A stretch of DNA of 11,508 nt. Origin: Tannerella sp. GTDB taxonomy: Bacteria; Bacteroidota; Bacteroidia; Bacteroidales; Tannerellaceae. The position numbers and the translations under genes were made by a program. A model generated the notes under the pieces. It searched no databases, was not told the DNA's origin, and worked only from the letters and a program-made list of their open reading frames with translations. Each line of letters begins with the position of its first letter. Positions within the stretch are counted from its first letter, which is position 1. Where the stretch lies: assembly GCA_031267485.1 (NCBI GenBank), contig JAIRYY010000261.1:1-11508 (forward strand). The letters run 5' to 3'. Of this stretch, positions 1 through 7,538 are shown one piece after another.

Positions 1-266
1 TGTTCAGACGTTTATTCCGCATAGCCGAGATTGCCTGTTTCACGCCGGAAGAAGCCCTGGACTACGAGGAAAGTCTGAAACATTACCGCGATTTGATAAA
101 CGTGATAGACACCGCCGTCGAAGAAGCGCGCGAGGAAGCGCATGAAAAAGGGCGCGAGGAAGGGCGCGAGGAAGGCGAAGCGATTGGTTTAGCGAAAGGT
201 GAACAGGAACGATTGAAACTGCAACAGGAAATTGACGATTTAAAACGCCTGCTGGAGAAAAAATGA
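1..266 (+). CDS. Rpn / PD-(D/E)XK transposase-nuclease family protein, C-terminal end (5' partial)
   Basis: The reading frame is open from the window edge (first full codon at base 3) to a TGA at 264-266, giving 87 visible residues. They begin FRRLFRIAEIACF, then a TPEEALDYEESLKHYRD stretch and a long charged helix with repeated G-R-E-E and K-G-E units, ending in a leucine-spaced coiled coil (QQEIDDLKRLLEKK). This is the characteristic tail of the Rpn-like PD-(D/E)XK nuclease/transposase family, common in many copies in Bacteroidetes, where family members are linked to DNA cleavage and recombination. The catalytic domain lies upstream of the window, so activity and intactness cannot be judged. 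The charged helix is partly built from a 12-base tandem repeat. The family call rests on remembered resemblance of the tail only. Confidence 0.75.
   Translation, partial: FRRLFRIAEIACFTPEEALDYEESLKHYRDLINVIDTAVEEAREEAHEKGREEGREEGEAIGLAKGEQERLKLQQEIDDLKRLLEKK
150..173 (+). repeat. 12-bp tandem repeat, two copies, inside the Rpn-like tail
   Basis: The unit GGGCGCGAGGAA occurs twice head to tail (150-161 and 162-173), followed by a partial copy (GGCGAA at 174-179). The unit is a multiple of three, so gain or loss of copies would add or remove four residues (G-R-E-E) without shifting the frame. It encodes part of the charged helix typical of this family. Confidence 0.8.
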
Positions 267-297
267 TTCCCCTGCGTGCAATCTGAAAAAATTCATC

Positions 298-305
298 TAT
301 ATTTG
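298..305 (+). promoter_or_regulatory. Bacteroidetes -7 box for the thioredoxin-like gene
   Basis: TATATTTG matches the Bacteroidetes -7 consensus TAnnTTTG exactly and lies 32 bases before the ATG at 338. No good TTTG -33 element stands about 19-21 bases upstream, so the promoter may be weak or the -33 degenerate. The box ends on the GTG at 305, which would otherwise be a possible earlier start codon in the same frame; this favours the ATG at 338. Confidence 0.5.
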
Positions 306-337
306 TGCCCTTGATTATTCATTTTAATTGTTTATCC

Positions 338-811
338 ATGAAGATTTTAAAAAACATGCTGATAATTGCAGCCATGCTGCTTCCGGCCGGAATCATATTG
401 TCGTACCCGGGGAACTCGAAAAATGCGGCATCAACCGCTCCCGAGGGAGTTGTCGCATTGAACAGGGCCGACTTTCTGGAAAAAGTATATAATTACGAAA
501 AGAACCCGGAAAAATGGGTTTACGAAGGCGAACTTCCCTGTATCATCGACTTTTACGCGGACTGGTGCGGCCCATGTAAAAGAGTGGAGCCGATATTGGG
601 AGAACTGGCCGCCGAATATAAGGGTAAGGTTATTGTATACCGGATTGATGTGGACAGGGAGCGGGAACTGGCCGGAATTTTCGGCGTGCGAAGCATCCCG
701 ATGTTCCTCTTCATCCCGAAAAAAGACAATCCTCAAACGCTCATGGGGGCGATGCCGCGCGACTCGTTCGTGAAAGTCATCGAAGAATTTCTGCTTAAGG
801 ATGCCGGATAA
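338..811 (+). CDS. Exported thioredoxin-fold protein with WCGPC active site
   Basis: This is a 157-residue thioredoxin-fold protein. It opens with a Lys-bearing N-terminus and a hydrophobic stretch (about residues 6-22), as in a signal peptide or membrane anchor; there is no Cys at a lipobox position, so it does not look like a lipoprotein. The redox motif WCGPC is at residues 76-80, preceded by the IIDFYAD strand, and the cis-proline is in RSIP at residue 121. The length after the leader fits one complete thioredoxin domain. It probably reduces or exchanges disulfides of periplasmic proteins; its electron donor and substrate are unknown. The frame is also open from a GTG at 305, but ATG 338 puts the signal peptide at the very N-terminus and leaves room for the -7 box at 298-305. 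A 137-base gap with its own promoter separates it from the next gene. Confidence 0.88.
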   Translation: MKILKNMLIIAAMLLPAGIILSYPGNSKNAASTAPEGVVALNRADFLEKVYNYEKNPEKWVYEGELPCIIDFYADWCGPCKRVEPILGELAAEYKGKVIVYRIDVDRERELAGIFGVRSIPMFLFIPKKDNPQTLMGAMPRDSFVKVIEEFLLKDAG

Positions 812-910
812 CCCGGAGGCCGCGCGACACGAAACATGCGCTACTGCCAATAGCAAGCGCCACAAAATGAATTTACTCCGGCAAAAATAGTAAAAGTCAA
901 TATAATTGCT

Positions 911-918
911 TATTTTTG
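911..918 (+). promoter_or_regulatory. Bacteroidetes -7 box for the DUF4290-murA operon
   Basis: TATTTTTG is an exact TAnnTTTG match 30 bases before the ATG at 949, which would give a leader of roughly 25 bases. A convincing -33 TTTG is not visible upstream; the region 883-910 is AT-rich. It is the only good promoter candidate before the eight-gene block, and no similar box appears in the short gaps at 4258-4285, 5447-5450, 6774-6792 or 7537-7538. Confidence 0.5.
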
Positions 919-948
919 CGCCGTTAAATATTGATGAGAATATAAAAT

Positions 949-1572
949 ATGAAGTATAATACAAATTCAAAACGTCTGGCTCTTCCTGAATATGGCCGTA
1001 ACATTCAGAACATGGTGGATTATTGCCTGACAGTAGAAAACCGTGATGACCGCAACCGCTGTGCAAACGCTATCATAAGCATTATGGGCAATCTGTTTCC
1101 CCACCTGCGCGACGTCAACGATTTCAAGCACATCCTGTGGGACCACCTGGCAATCATGGCGGATTTTAAACTTGATGTCGACTATCCCTACAGCATTATC
1201 AGAAAAGAAAACCTGCATCAGCGTCCGCCCAGCGTTCCATACAGCGATTCGGCGATTATTTACCGTCACTACGGACAAACGCTCGAACGCCTGATTGACA
1301 AGGCCGCCGAAATGGAAGACGGGATGGAGAAAGAGACGCTGGTGCTCCTGATTGCCAATCAGATGAAGAAATCACTCATGCTGTGGAACAAGGACTCGGC
1401 TGACAACCGGAAAGTACTGAAAGACTTGGCCGAACTGTCCGAGAAACGGATTGTGCGCGATGTGGAAACTTTCAAACTTTCCGATGCAACCGACCTGATT
1501 GATGCGCCGCAACGGAACAGTAACAACAACAGCAAAAAGAACCGGAAAAACCATTCTCGCAAAGGACAATGA
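949..1572 (+). CDS. DUF4290 family protein
   Basis: A 207-residue protein of the Bacteroidetes-restricted DUF4290 family, recognised from the N-terminal NTNSKRLALPEYGRNIQ segment, the central DFKHILWDHLAIMADF segment and the following YPYSII. It is probably soluble and largely helical; there is no signal peptide or membrane span. After about residue 190 it ends in a basic Asn/Lys-rich tail (NSNNNSKKNRKNHSRK), likely disordered and possibly able to bind nucleic acid or acidic partners. Its function is unknown. Its stop overlaps the murA start by ATGA (1569-1572), implying coupled translation, so a role near peptidoglycan precursor synthesis or its control is a guess from position only. It is the first gene of the operon, with a promoter-like box 30 bases upstream. 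Confidence 0.88.
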   Translation: MKYNTNSKRLALPEYGRNIQNMVDYCLTVENRDDRNRCANAIISIMGNLFPHLRDVNDFKHILWDHLAIMADFKLDVDYPYSIIRKENLHQRPPSVPYSDSAIIYRHYGQTLERLIDKAAEMEDGMEKETLVLLIANQMKKSLMLWNKDSADNRKVLKDLAELSEKRIVRDVETFKLSDATDLIDAPQRNSNNNSKKNRKNHSRKGQ

Positions 1573-2882
1573 GTTCTTTTATCATAGAGGGAAACAGCAG
1601 ATTGAGCGGAGACATCTATCCGCAGGGCGCAAAAAACGAGGCCCTGCAGATTATCTGCGCCGTGCTGCTCACACCGGAAAAAGTTGAGGTACACAACATA
1701 CCGGACATCCTCGACATCCGCAATCTGATTCTTTTGCTTCAAAAAATGGGCGTCAAAACCGAACGTCTGTCGAACGAAGCCTGTTCGTTCCAGGCCGACA
1801 GCATCAACATCGATTATATTTATTCGGAAGAATATGCCCGCAACGCCGCGTCGCTGCGGGGTTCGGTGCTAATGGTCGGTCCGTTGCTCGGACGCTTCGG
1901 TAAAGCCGTCCTCCCGCAAGCCGGCGGAGACAAAATCGGACGCCGGCGGCTTGACACGCACCTGACGGGGCTGCTGGCGCTGGGAGCGGAACTCAATCCC
2001 GGCAGTCAACACCATACATACGAGATAACCGCATCCCGACTGACCGGCAAATACATGCTGCTGGATGAGGCTTCCGTCACGGGAACGGCCAATATCATCA
2101 TGGCAGCCGTGTTTGCGGAAGGGGTCACCACCATTTACAACGCCGCCTGCGAACCCTATATCCAGCAATTGTCGGAAATGCTGAACGGCATGGGCGCCAA
2201 AATACGCGGCATCGGCTCAAACCTGCTTACAATCGAGGGCGTAAAGGCGCTGCACGGCACGAAACACACGATACTCCCCGACATGATTGAAGTAGGCAGT
2301 TTCATCGGTATGGCCGCCATGACCGGCTCGGAGATTACAATCAAAAACACAGCCTACGACAAGCTCGGCATCATCCCGGAATCGTTCCGGCGCCTGGGCA
2401 TCGGGCTGGAGAAAAAGGGAGACGACATATACATACCGGCTCAGGACAAATATCAGATAGAAACATTCATGGATGGCTCTATCATGACGATTGCCGACGC
2501 TCCGTGGCCGGGACTGACGCCCGACCTGCTGAGTGTGATGCTTGTCGTCGCCACGCAGGCCGAGGGAAGTGTACTGATTCACCAGAAAATGTTCGAGAGC
2601 CGGCTGTTTTTTGTGGATAAACTTATTGATATGGGGGCGCAGATTATCCTGTGCGACCCGCACAGAGCTACCGTCATCGGACTGGGCAACCGCCAGAAGT
2701 TAAGATGCGCCAAAATGGTATCGCCCGACATCCGCGCGGGAATAGCATTGCTTATCGCCGCCATGAGCGCCAACGGGACAAGCCGTATCGACAATATCGA
2801 ACAGATAGACCGGGGATATCAGCATATAGACGAACGCCTGAACAGGCTCGGAGCACGCATTTCAAGAGAGAATGCATTATGA
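1569..2882 (+). CDS. murA: UDP-N-acetylglucosamine 1-carboxyvinyltransferase (MurA), Asp active-site form
   Basis: MurA transfers enolpyruvate from phosphoenolpyruvate to UDP-GlcNAc in the cytoplasm, the first committed step of peptidoglycan synthesis. The 437 residues cover the full two-domain EPSP-synthase-like fold. The substrate-binding Lys-Asn pair is at K22-N23 (GAKNEA). The active-site loop reads QAGGDKIGRRRLDTH, with Asp121 (codon 1929-1931) where most bacterial MurA enzymes have the catalytic Cys attacked by fosfomycin; this substitution is known to keep activity and give intrinsic fosfomycin resistance. The later PGLTPDLLSV and SPDIRAG segments match conserved substrate-binding regions. 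Both ends overlap neighbours by ATGA, upstream with the DUF4290 gene and downstream with rimM. It looks intact. Confidence 0.95.
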   Translation: MSSFIIEGNSRLSGDIYPQGAKNEALQIICAVLLTPEKVEVHNIPDILDIRNLILLLQKMGVKTERLSNEACSFQADSINIDYIYSEEYARNAASLRGSVLMVGPLLGRFGKAVLPQAGGDKIGRRRLDTHLTGLLALGAELNPGSQHHTYEITASRLTGKYMLLDEASVTGTANIIMAAVFAEGVTTIYNAACEPYIQQLSEMLNGMGAKIRGIGSNLLTIEGVKALHGTKHTILPDMIEVGSFIGMAAMTGSEITIKNTAYDKLGIIPESFRRLGIGLEKKGDDIYIPAQDKYQIETFMDGSIMTIADAPWPGLTPDLLSVMLVVATQAEGSVLIHQKMFESRLFFVDKLIDMGAQIILCDPHRATVIGLGNRQKLRCAKMVSPDIRAGIALLIAAMSANGTSRIDNIEQIDRGYQHIDERLNRLGARISRENAL

Positions 2883-3400
2883 TTAAGGAAGAAGGATTGA
2901 TTAAAATAGGGCACTTTGCCAAACCGCATGGAATAAAAGGTGAAATATCGCTTGTGACCGGGTACGGCCTGGACGGCATTACCTGCGCCGACCCTTTCAT
3001 CGTCTGCGACATGGACGGCATAGCAGTGCCTTTTTTTATCGAATCGCACAGGCAGAAAAGCAATACGGTGACGCTCGTCAGGTTTGACGGGATTGATTCC
3101 GAAGACAAAGCGAAACTTTTCACCGGAAAAGCCGCCTGTATCCCGACGGAGATGTTGCCGTCGCATGACGGCGACGACGGTCAGGATGGACGGAATGACG
3201 TCACGGGATATGCGGTATCGGACGAAAAGTCCGGCGCAATCGGAGCGGTGACCGGCATTGACGACAGGACGGCAAATGCTCTGCTGGCGGTTGATTGCAA
3301 AGGAAAGGAAATACTTATTCCGGCGGCGCTGATAACGGCTGTCGACCGGGAACACAAAACGATAGAGGTTTCACTGCCGGACGGTTTTTGGGAATTATGA
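2879..3400 (+). CDS. rimM: Ribosome maturation factor RimM
   Basis: RimM binds the 30S subunit (ribosomal protein S19 region) and helps maturation of the 16S rRNA head domain. The 173 residues fit the family. The N-terminal RimM domain starts with IKIGHFAKPHGIKGE (HG at residues 17-18), and a C-terminal PRC-barrel begins near VTGYAVSDEKSGAIG and ends with the usual LPDG-type terminus (SLPDGFWEL). Between them is a short Asp/Gly-rich linker (about residues 98-108, SHDGDDGQDGR). The frame is open further upstream inside murA, but the ATG at 2879 overlaps the murA stop as ATGA and gives the standard N-terminus. The stop overlaps the next start the same way (3397-3400). Pairing with murA rather than the common trmD/rpsP context is noteworthy. 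Confidence 0.93.
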   Translation: MIKEEGLIKIGHFAKPHGIKGEISLVTGYGLDGITCADPFIVCDMDGIAVPFFIESHRQKSNTVTLVRFDGIDSEDKAKLFTGKAACIPTEMLPSHDGDDGQDGRNDVTGYAVSDEKSGAIGAVTGIDDRTANALLAVDCKGKEILIPAALITAVDREHKTIEVSLPDGFWEL

Positions 3401-4257
3401 AACGGAAACATTCGAACAAATCATTCTGGAAACGTATGCGATTCAAGTATAAGTTCCTTTTCTTCAACGAATCCACGTTGGAGGAAGTTTGGTCTGTCCG
3501 CTTATCCCGGCTGTCGGTTTTCACATACGCCTTCATTTTTGCCTTTATCCTGATAACGCTTACATCCGTAATCATCATACTTACGCCGATACGCAACTAC
3601 CTGCCCGGATACCTGGACATTGAAGTGCGCAAGGACATTCTTCAGAACGCACTGAGAGCCGATTCGCTGGAAGAAATGATAGCGGCGCAGTCCAATTACA
3701 TCCGGAACCTGTCCGATATCCTGTCCGGGAACATCCGTATGGACTCCGTACAGGTCGGCGACACCGTTTCGTTCATCACATCCAACTATGATATCCCGCG
3801 CAGCGACAGGGAATCGGCCTACATACAGAAATTCGAGGAAGAGGAAAAGTACAATCTCACCGCATTGAATCCCGACCCTCCGCAGACGGATATATTTTTC
3901 TACCGTCCACTGAACGGCATCATATCTTCGGCGTTTGACGAAGACAGGGGGCATTTCGGAACAGACCTGACGTCCGCCCTCAAGGAAAATGTGATTGCAA
4001 CGCTCGACGGAACGGTCATCTATACGGGATTTGACCCCAAATACGGAAATGTCATATCCCTGCAGCATAAAAACGATTTCATATCCATCTATAAACATAA
4101 CGATATAGTCTTGAAGGAGATTGGCGACCGTGTAGTTGCCGGCGAAGCAATCGCCATCGTGGGAAATACGGGCGAACTGTCGACAGGGCCGCATCTGCAT
4201 TTCGAATTATGGCACAGGGGCGCTCCCGTCAATCCGGAAGAATACATCGCTTTTTAA
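3397..4257 (+). CDS. Membrane-anchored M23 family metallopeptidase
   Basis: A 286-residue protein with a basic cytoplasmic N-terminus (residues 1-40), one transmembrane helix (about 42-63), a juxtamembrane region likely helical (about 75-115), and a C-terminal LytM/peptidase M23 domain (about 165-286). All expected zinc and catalytic residues are present: H186 and D190 in HFGTD, H234 in YKHN, and H266/H268 in HLHFE. It is therefore probably an active periplasmic peptidoglycan endopeptidase rather than a degenerate LytM activator; which cross-link it cuts cannot be told. The start is set by the ATGA overlap with rimM; the in-frame upstream extension lies within rimM and is not needed. It is followed by dxr after 28 bases. 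Its position after murA pairs cell-wall synthesis with cell-wall opening. Confidence 0.92.
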   Translation: MKRKHSNKSFWKRMRFKYKFLFFNESTLEEVWSVRLSRLSVFTYAFIFAFILITLTSVIIILTPIRNYLPGYLDIEVRKDILQNALRADSLEEMIAAQSNYIRNLSDILSGNIRMDSVQVGDTVSFITSNYDIPRSDRESAYIQKFEEEEKYNLTALNPDPPQTDIFFYRPLNGIISSAFDEDRGHFGTDLTSALKENVIATLDGTVIYTGFDPKYGNVISLQHKNDFISIYKHNDIVLKEIGDRVVAGEAIAIVGNTGELSTGPHLHFELWHRGAPVNPEEYIAF

Positions 4258-4285
4258 TGATTTCAACCTTTTGAAAACGATATAA

Positions 4286-5446
4286 ATGGCAAGACAGCTG
4301 GCAATATTAGGTTCTACAGGCTCCATAGGCACACAGGCGCTGGAAGTGGTAAGCGAACACAGGGATTTATTCGAAGTGTACGCACTGACGGCCAACAGCA
4401 ATGCCGGGTTGCTGATTGAGCAGGCGCACAGGTTCATGCCCGATACGGTCGTCATTGCAAATGAAAAATATTATCCCGAAGTAAGGGAGGCGCTTGATGA
4501 TTTACCGGTGAAAGTATGGGCGGGAGCAGACGCGATTGCCCAGATAGTCACCGCCGAGCCGATTGACATGGTACTGACTGCCATGGTCGGATATTCCGGG
4601 CTGCGTCCGACTATCGAAGCCCTCAGGGCAAACAAGGCGATTGCGCTGGCCAACAAAGAAACCCTTGTCGTAGCCGGCGAACTGATAACGAACCTGGCAA
4701 AAGAACGGCAGGCGCCCATCATACCGGTCGATTCCGAACATTCGGCCATTTTTCAGTGCCTTAACGGCGAGTGGCACAACCCGGTCGAGAAGATTCTGCT
4801 CACGGCTTCGGGCGGCCCGTTCTTCCACCGGACGAAAGACGAACTTGCCGCCGCGACAAAAGAAGAGGCGCTCAGACACCCGAACTGGAACATGGGCGCG
4901 AAAGTGACGATCGATTCGGCGTCATTGATGAACAAAGGGTTTGAAATGATCGAGGCCAAATGGCTTTTTGACCTCCGCCCGGAGCAGATCGAAATCATCG
5001 TCCATCCGCAGTCCATCATACATTCGATGGTTCAGTTCGAAGACGGGGCAATCATGGCGCAGCTGGGCATACCCGACATGAAACTTCCCATATCGTACGC
5101 CTTTTCATATCCCAAACGTCTGAAAAGCCCGTCCGAAAGACTTGATTTTTTTTCCTGCCGGTCGCTGACTTTCGAGAAACCCGATACGGAGAAATTTCGC
5201 AACCTGGCGTTTGCTTTCGAGGCCGTGCGCAGAGGAGGAAACATGCCGTGCATACTGAATGCCGCAAACGAAATCGTCGTATCCGCTTTTCTCCGCGGCC
5301 AGACGGGGTTTCTGCAGATGAGCGATATCATCGAACAGACGATGGCAAAAGCATCGTTCGTTGCAAACCCCGTTTACGGGGACTATGTCCGCACCGACAC
5401 GGAAGCGCGTCGCATAGCGGAAGAATTTATAACCAAACATAAATAA
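4286..5446 (+). CDS. dxr: 1-deoxy-D-xylulose 5-phosphate reductoisomerase
   Basis: Dxr converts DXP to 2-C-methyl-D-erythritol 4-phosphate using NADPH, the committing step of the MEP isoprenoid pathway, and is the target of fosmidomycin. The 386 residues fit the family. The NADPH-binding GSTGSIG is at residues 9-15, ANKETLVVAGE near 122-132, metal ligands D149 and E151 in VDSEHSA, and E220 in NKGFEMIEAKW. The substrate-contacting SGGPFF and HPQSIIHSMV segments are also present, and the C-terminal helical domain is complete. It lies 28 bases after the M23 gene and 4 bases before rseP. In this operon it would supply undecaprenyl phosphate precursors, used by the peptidoglycan steps encoded nearby, as well as quinone side chains. 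Confidence 0.96.
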   Translation: MARQLAILGSTGSIGTQALEVVSEHRDLFEVYALTANSNAGLLIEQAHRFMPDTVVIANEKYYPEVREALDDLPVKVWAGADAIAQIVTAEPIDMVLTAMVGYSGLRPTIEALRANKAIALANKETLVVAGELITNLAKERQAPIIPVDSEHSAIFQCLNGEWHNPVEKILLTASGGPFFHRTKDELAAATKEEALRHPNWNMGAKVTIDSASLMNKGFEMIEAKWLFDLRPEQIEIIVHPQSIIHSMVQFEDGAIMAQLGIPDMKLPISYAFSYPKRLKSPSERLDFFSCRSLTFEKPDTEKFRNLAFAFEAVRRGGNMPCILNAANEIVVSAFLRGQTGFLQMSDIIEQTMAKASFVANPVYGDYVRTDTEARRIAEEFITKHK

Positions 5447-5450
5447 TTAT

Positions 5451-6773
5451 ATGGAAACATTTTTGATAAAGGCAGTACAGCTGATTCTCAGTCTTTCGAT
5501 ATTGGTGGTCATTCATGAATTTGGACACTTCATATTTGCCCGCATCTTCAAGGTGCGCGTTGAAAAATTTTACCTGTTTTTCGACCCCTGGTTTTCGCTG
5601 TTCAGGTTCAGGCCGAAAAACAGCGAGACCGAATACGGCATTGGCTGGTTGCCGCTCGGCGGATACTGCAAGATCTCCGGCATGATAGACGAGTCCATGG
5701 ACAAGGAACAGATGGCGCAACCGCCGCAGCCTCACGAATTTCGCTCCAAACCTGCGGGACAGCGGCTGCTCATCATGACGGCCGGCGTAATATTCAATTT
5801 TCTGCTCGCACTGTTCATCTATTCCATGGTGCTGCTGTACTGGGGCGAAACGTATATCCCCCTGAAGAACGTAACCTGCGGGATGGAATATAGCACGACG
5901 TTCAAAAATATAGGCTTTCAGGATGGCGACATTTTACTGAAAGCCGATACGGCAACGCTCGAACGTTTTGACGAGAATTGCCTGCGTAAGGTCGTGAATG
6001 CAGCCACAGTAACCGTTCTCAGAGACGGACAGGAGGTCGTTATCGGAATACCCGGCGACATGATGCAGCGCCTCCTGCGGGATAAGGAAGGTTTTGCCTA
6101 TTACCGTTTCCCGATGATTATCAGTGATGTGCAGTCGCAGTCCGCTATCGAGGCCGGACTGAAAAAAGACGACCGCATAACGGGCGTTAACGGAGTGAGC
6201 GCCGTCACCTCGTCGGACGTCGTGAATGAACTGAAAGCCAACAGGGAACAGACCGTGCAGATTGACATCGTGCGCGACGGACGGTCGCTTTCGGTAAGTG
6301 CGCCGGTGGATTCGCTGGGGCGTCTCGGAATACTTGTCTATAACAACCCGAAGTCCATCTATGAAACCGTCACCGTAAAATACAGTTTCTTTGCTTCATT
6401 CCCCGCCGGGATAAAACTGGGAATAAGCACGCTCAAAGGCTACGTGAACGACATGAAATATGTATTCACAAAAGAGGGAGCAAAGAGCGTGGGCGGATTC
6501 GGCGCTATCGGCAACCTGTTTCCGGCCGCCTGGGACTGGCGCATGTTCTGGGAACGCACGGCATTCCTGTCCATCATACTTGCATTCATGAACATACTTC
6601 CCATCCCCGCCCTCGACGGCGGACACGTGATGTTCCTGCTCTACGAAGTCGTGACGAGACGCAAGCCGGGAGATAAATTTCTCGAATATGCACAGATTGC
6701 GGGTATGATTATATTATTTTCTTTGCTTATCTTTGCAAACGGGAATGACCTGTTCCGGTTTTTTTCCCGGTAA
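5451..6773 (+). CDS. rseP: RseP family site-2 intramembrane zinc metalloprotease
   Basis: An S2P-type membrane protease of 440 residues. The first membrane helix carries the zinc motif HEFGH (residues 22-26), and the third ligand is D389 in NILPIPALDGGH near the C-terminus. Other membrane segments lie around 105-130, 372-386 and 424-433. Two PDZ-like domains occupy roughly 135-200 and 222-290; the second has the clear AGLKKDDRITGVNG pattern. In proteobacteria RseP cuts RseA and remnant signal peptides; in Bacteroidetes the likely substrates are anti-sigma factors and signal peptides, but nothing in the window identifies one. It starts 4 bases after the dxr stop. The dxr-rseP neighbourhood is common in bacteria. 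No catalytic residue is missing. Confidence 0.94.
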   Translation: METFLIKAVQLILSLSILVVIHEFGHFIFARIFKVRVEKFYLFFDPWFSLFRFRPKNSETEYGIGWLPLGGYCKISGMIDESMDKEQMAQPPQPHEFRSKPAGQRLLIMTAGVIFNFLLALFIYSMVLLYWGETYIPLKNVTCGMEYSTTFKNIGFQDGDILLKADTATLERFDENCLRKVVNAATVTVLRDGQEVVIGIPGDMMQRLLRDKEGFAYYRFPMIISDVQSQSAIEAGLKKDDRITGVNGVSAVTSSDVVNELKANREQTVQIDIVRDGRSLSVSAPVDSLGRLGILVYNNPKSIYETVTVKYSFFASFPAGIKLGISTLKGYVNDMKYVFTKEGAKSVGGFGAIGNLFPAAWDWRMFWERTAFLSIILAFMNILPIPALDGGHVMFLLYEVVTRRKPGDKFLEYAQIAGMIILFSLLIFANGNDLFRFFSR

Positions 6774-6792
6774 GTAACTAAAAAGAATAACA

Positions 6793-7536
6793 ATGATAAA
6801 AGCGCTGCATCAATTGGGAGAATATGTACTTCTTATGAAGAAAGCCATCGCCATACCCACGCGGTGGAGCATGTTTTTCAAGCAGTTGGTAAAAGAAATC
6901 TACAAGCTTGGCGTGGATTCCATCTGGATTGTGATTGTCATCTCCGTTTTTATCGGAACGGTAATCGCCATTCAGATATCGCTCAACATCAGTTCGCCGC
7001 TTATCCCCAAGTTCACCATAGGCTATACGACCCGCGAGATTATCCTGCTGGAGTTTTCGTCGTCGATCATGTGCCTCATCCTTGCAGGCAAGGTGGGCAG
7101 CAACATCGCATCCGAGATTGGCACGATGCGCGTCACCGAACAGATCGACGCAATGGAGATGATGGGCGTCAATTCCGCAAATTTTCTCATCATGCCCAAA
7201 ATCGCAGGCCTGATGCTGTTCATACCGATATTGGTCATCTTCAGTATGATGACGGGGATTGCCGGCGGCATGGCGGCAAGTTATACGGGAGGCGGAATGA
7301 CGCCCTCCTCCTTCGAGTTCGGGCTTCAGTACTATTTCAACTCGTTCTATATCTGGTATTCGATTATAAAGTCCGTAGTTTACGCATTTATCATATCATC
7401 CATCGCCTCCTATTTCGGTTATACGGTGAAAGGCGGCTCCCTGATGGTCGGCAAGGCAAGTACGAACTCGGTCGTGATGAGCAGCATCATGATATTGCTG
7501 GCCGATGTTTTATTAACTCATGTAATGCTGACCTGA
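6793..7536 (+). CDS. MlaE family lipid ABC transporter permease
   Basis: A 247-residue inner-membrane permease of the MlaE/YrbE family. Segments seen: EIYKLGVDSIWIVIVISVF (first core helix, about 35-60), then REIILLEFSSSIMCLILAGKVGSNIA, the coupling segment EIGTMRVTEQIDAMEMMGVN (108-127), and later hydrophobic helices to the C-terminus. Family members move phospholipids or other lipids between inner and outer membranes together with an MCE-domain protein and an MlaF ATPase. The ATPase follows after 2 bases. No MCE (MlaD) gene is in the window, so the substrate-binding partner must be elsewhere. The frame overlapping it at +2 is open too, but the membrane-protein features here make this the real gene. 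It follows rseP by 19 bases. Confidence 0.92.
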   Translation: MIKALHQLGEYVLLMKKAIAIPTRWSMFFKQLVKEIYKLGVDSIWIVIVISVFIGTVIAIQISLNISSPLIPKFTIGYTTREIILLEFSSSIMCLILAGKVGSNIASEIGTMRVTEQIDAMEMMGVNSANFLIMPKIAGLMLFIPILVIFSMMTGIAGGMAASYTGGGMTPSSFEFGLQYYFNSFYIWYSIIKSVVYAFIISSIASYFGYTVKGGSLMVGKASTNSVVMSSIMILLADVLLTHVMLT

Positions 7537-7538
7537 CC

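Noticed and set aside
305..337. GTG start giving an 11-residue N-terminal extension of the thioredoxin-like protein
   Set aside because: It overlaps the -7 box at 298-305 and would put extra residues before the signal peptide; ATG 338 gives a normal leader.
838..860. Hairpin GCGCT / AGCGC after the thioredoxin-like gene as a terminator
   Set aside because: Only five base pairs plus weak inner pairing, and the following bases (CACAAAATG) contain no T-run.
2651..2878. Upstream in-frame extension of RimM inside murA
   Set aside because: The extension lies wholly within murA, and the ATGA overlap start at 2879 gives the standard RimM N-terminus.
3295..3396. Upstream in-frame extension of the M23 peptidase inside rimM
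   Set aside because: It has no recognisable content and overlaps the PRC-barrel coding region of rimM; the ATGA start at 3397 is better.
3502..4200. 232-codon minus-strand open frame opposite the M23 peptidase
   Set aside because: It is antisense to a gene with complete catalytic motifs, and its translation has no recognisable domain. The same holds for the 211-codon minus-strand frame at 431-1066.
6864..7538. Long open frame running in frame into the MlaF gene, making a 487-codon frame
   Set aside because: It overlaps the MlaE permease in another frame and its translation is rich in Arg, His and Asp with no family features. The permease frame has clear MlaE motifs and membrane helices.
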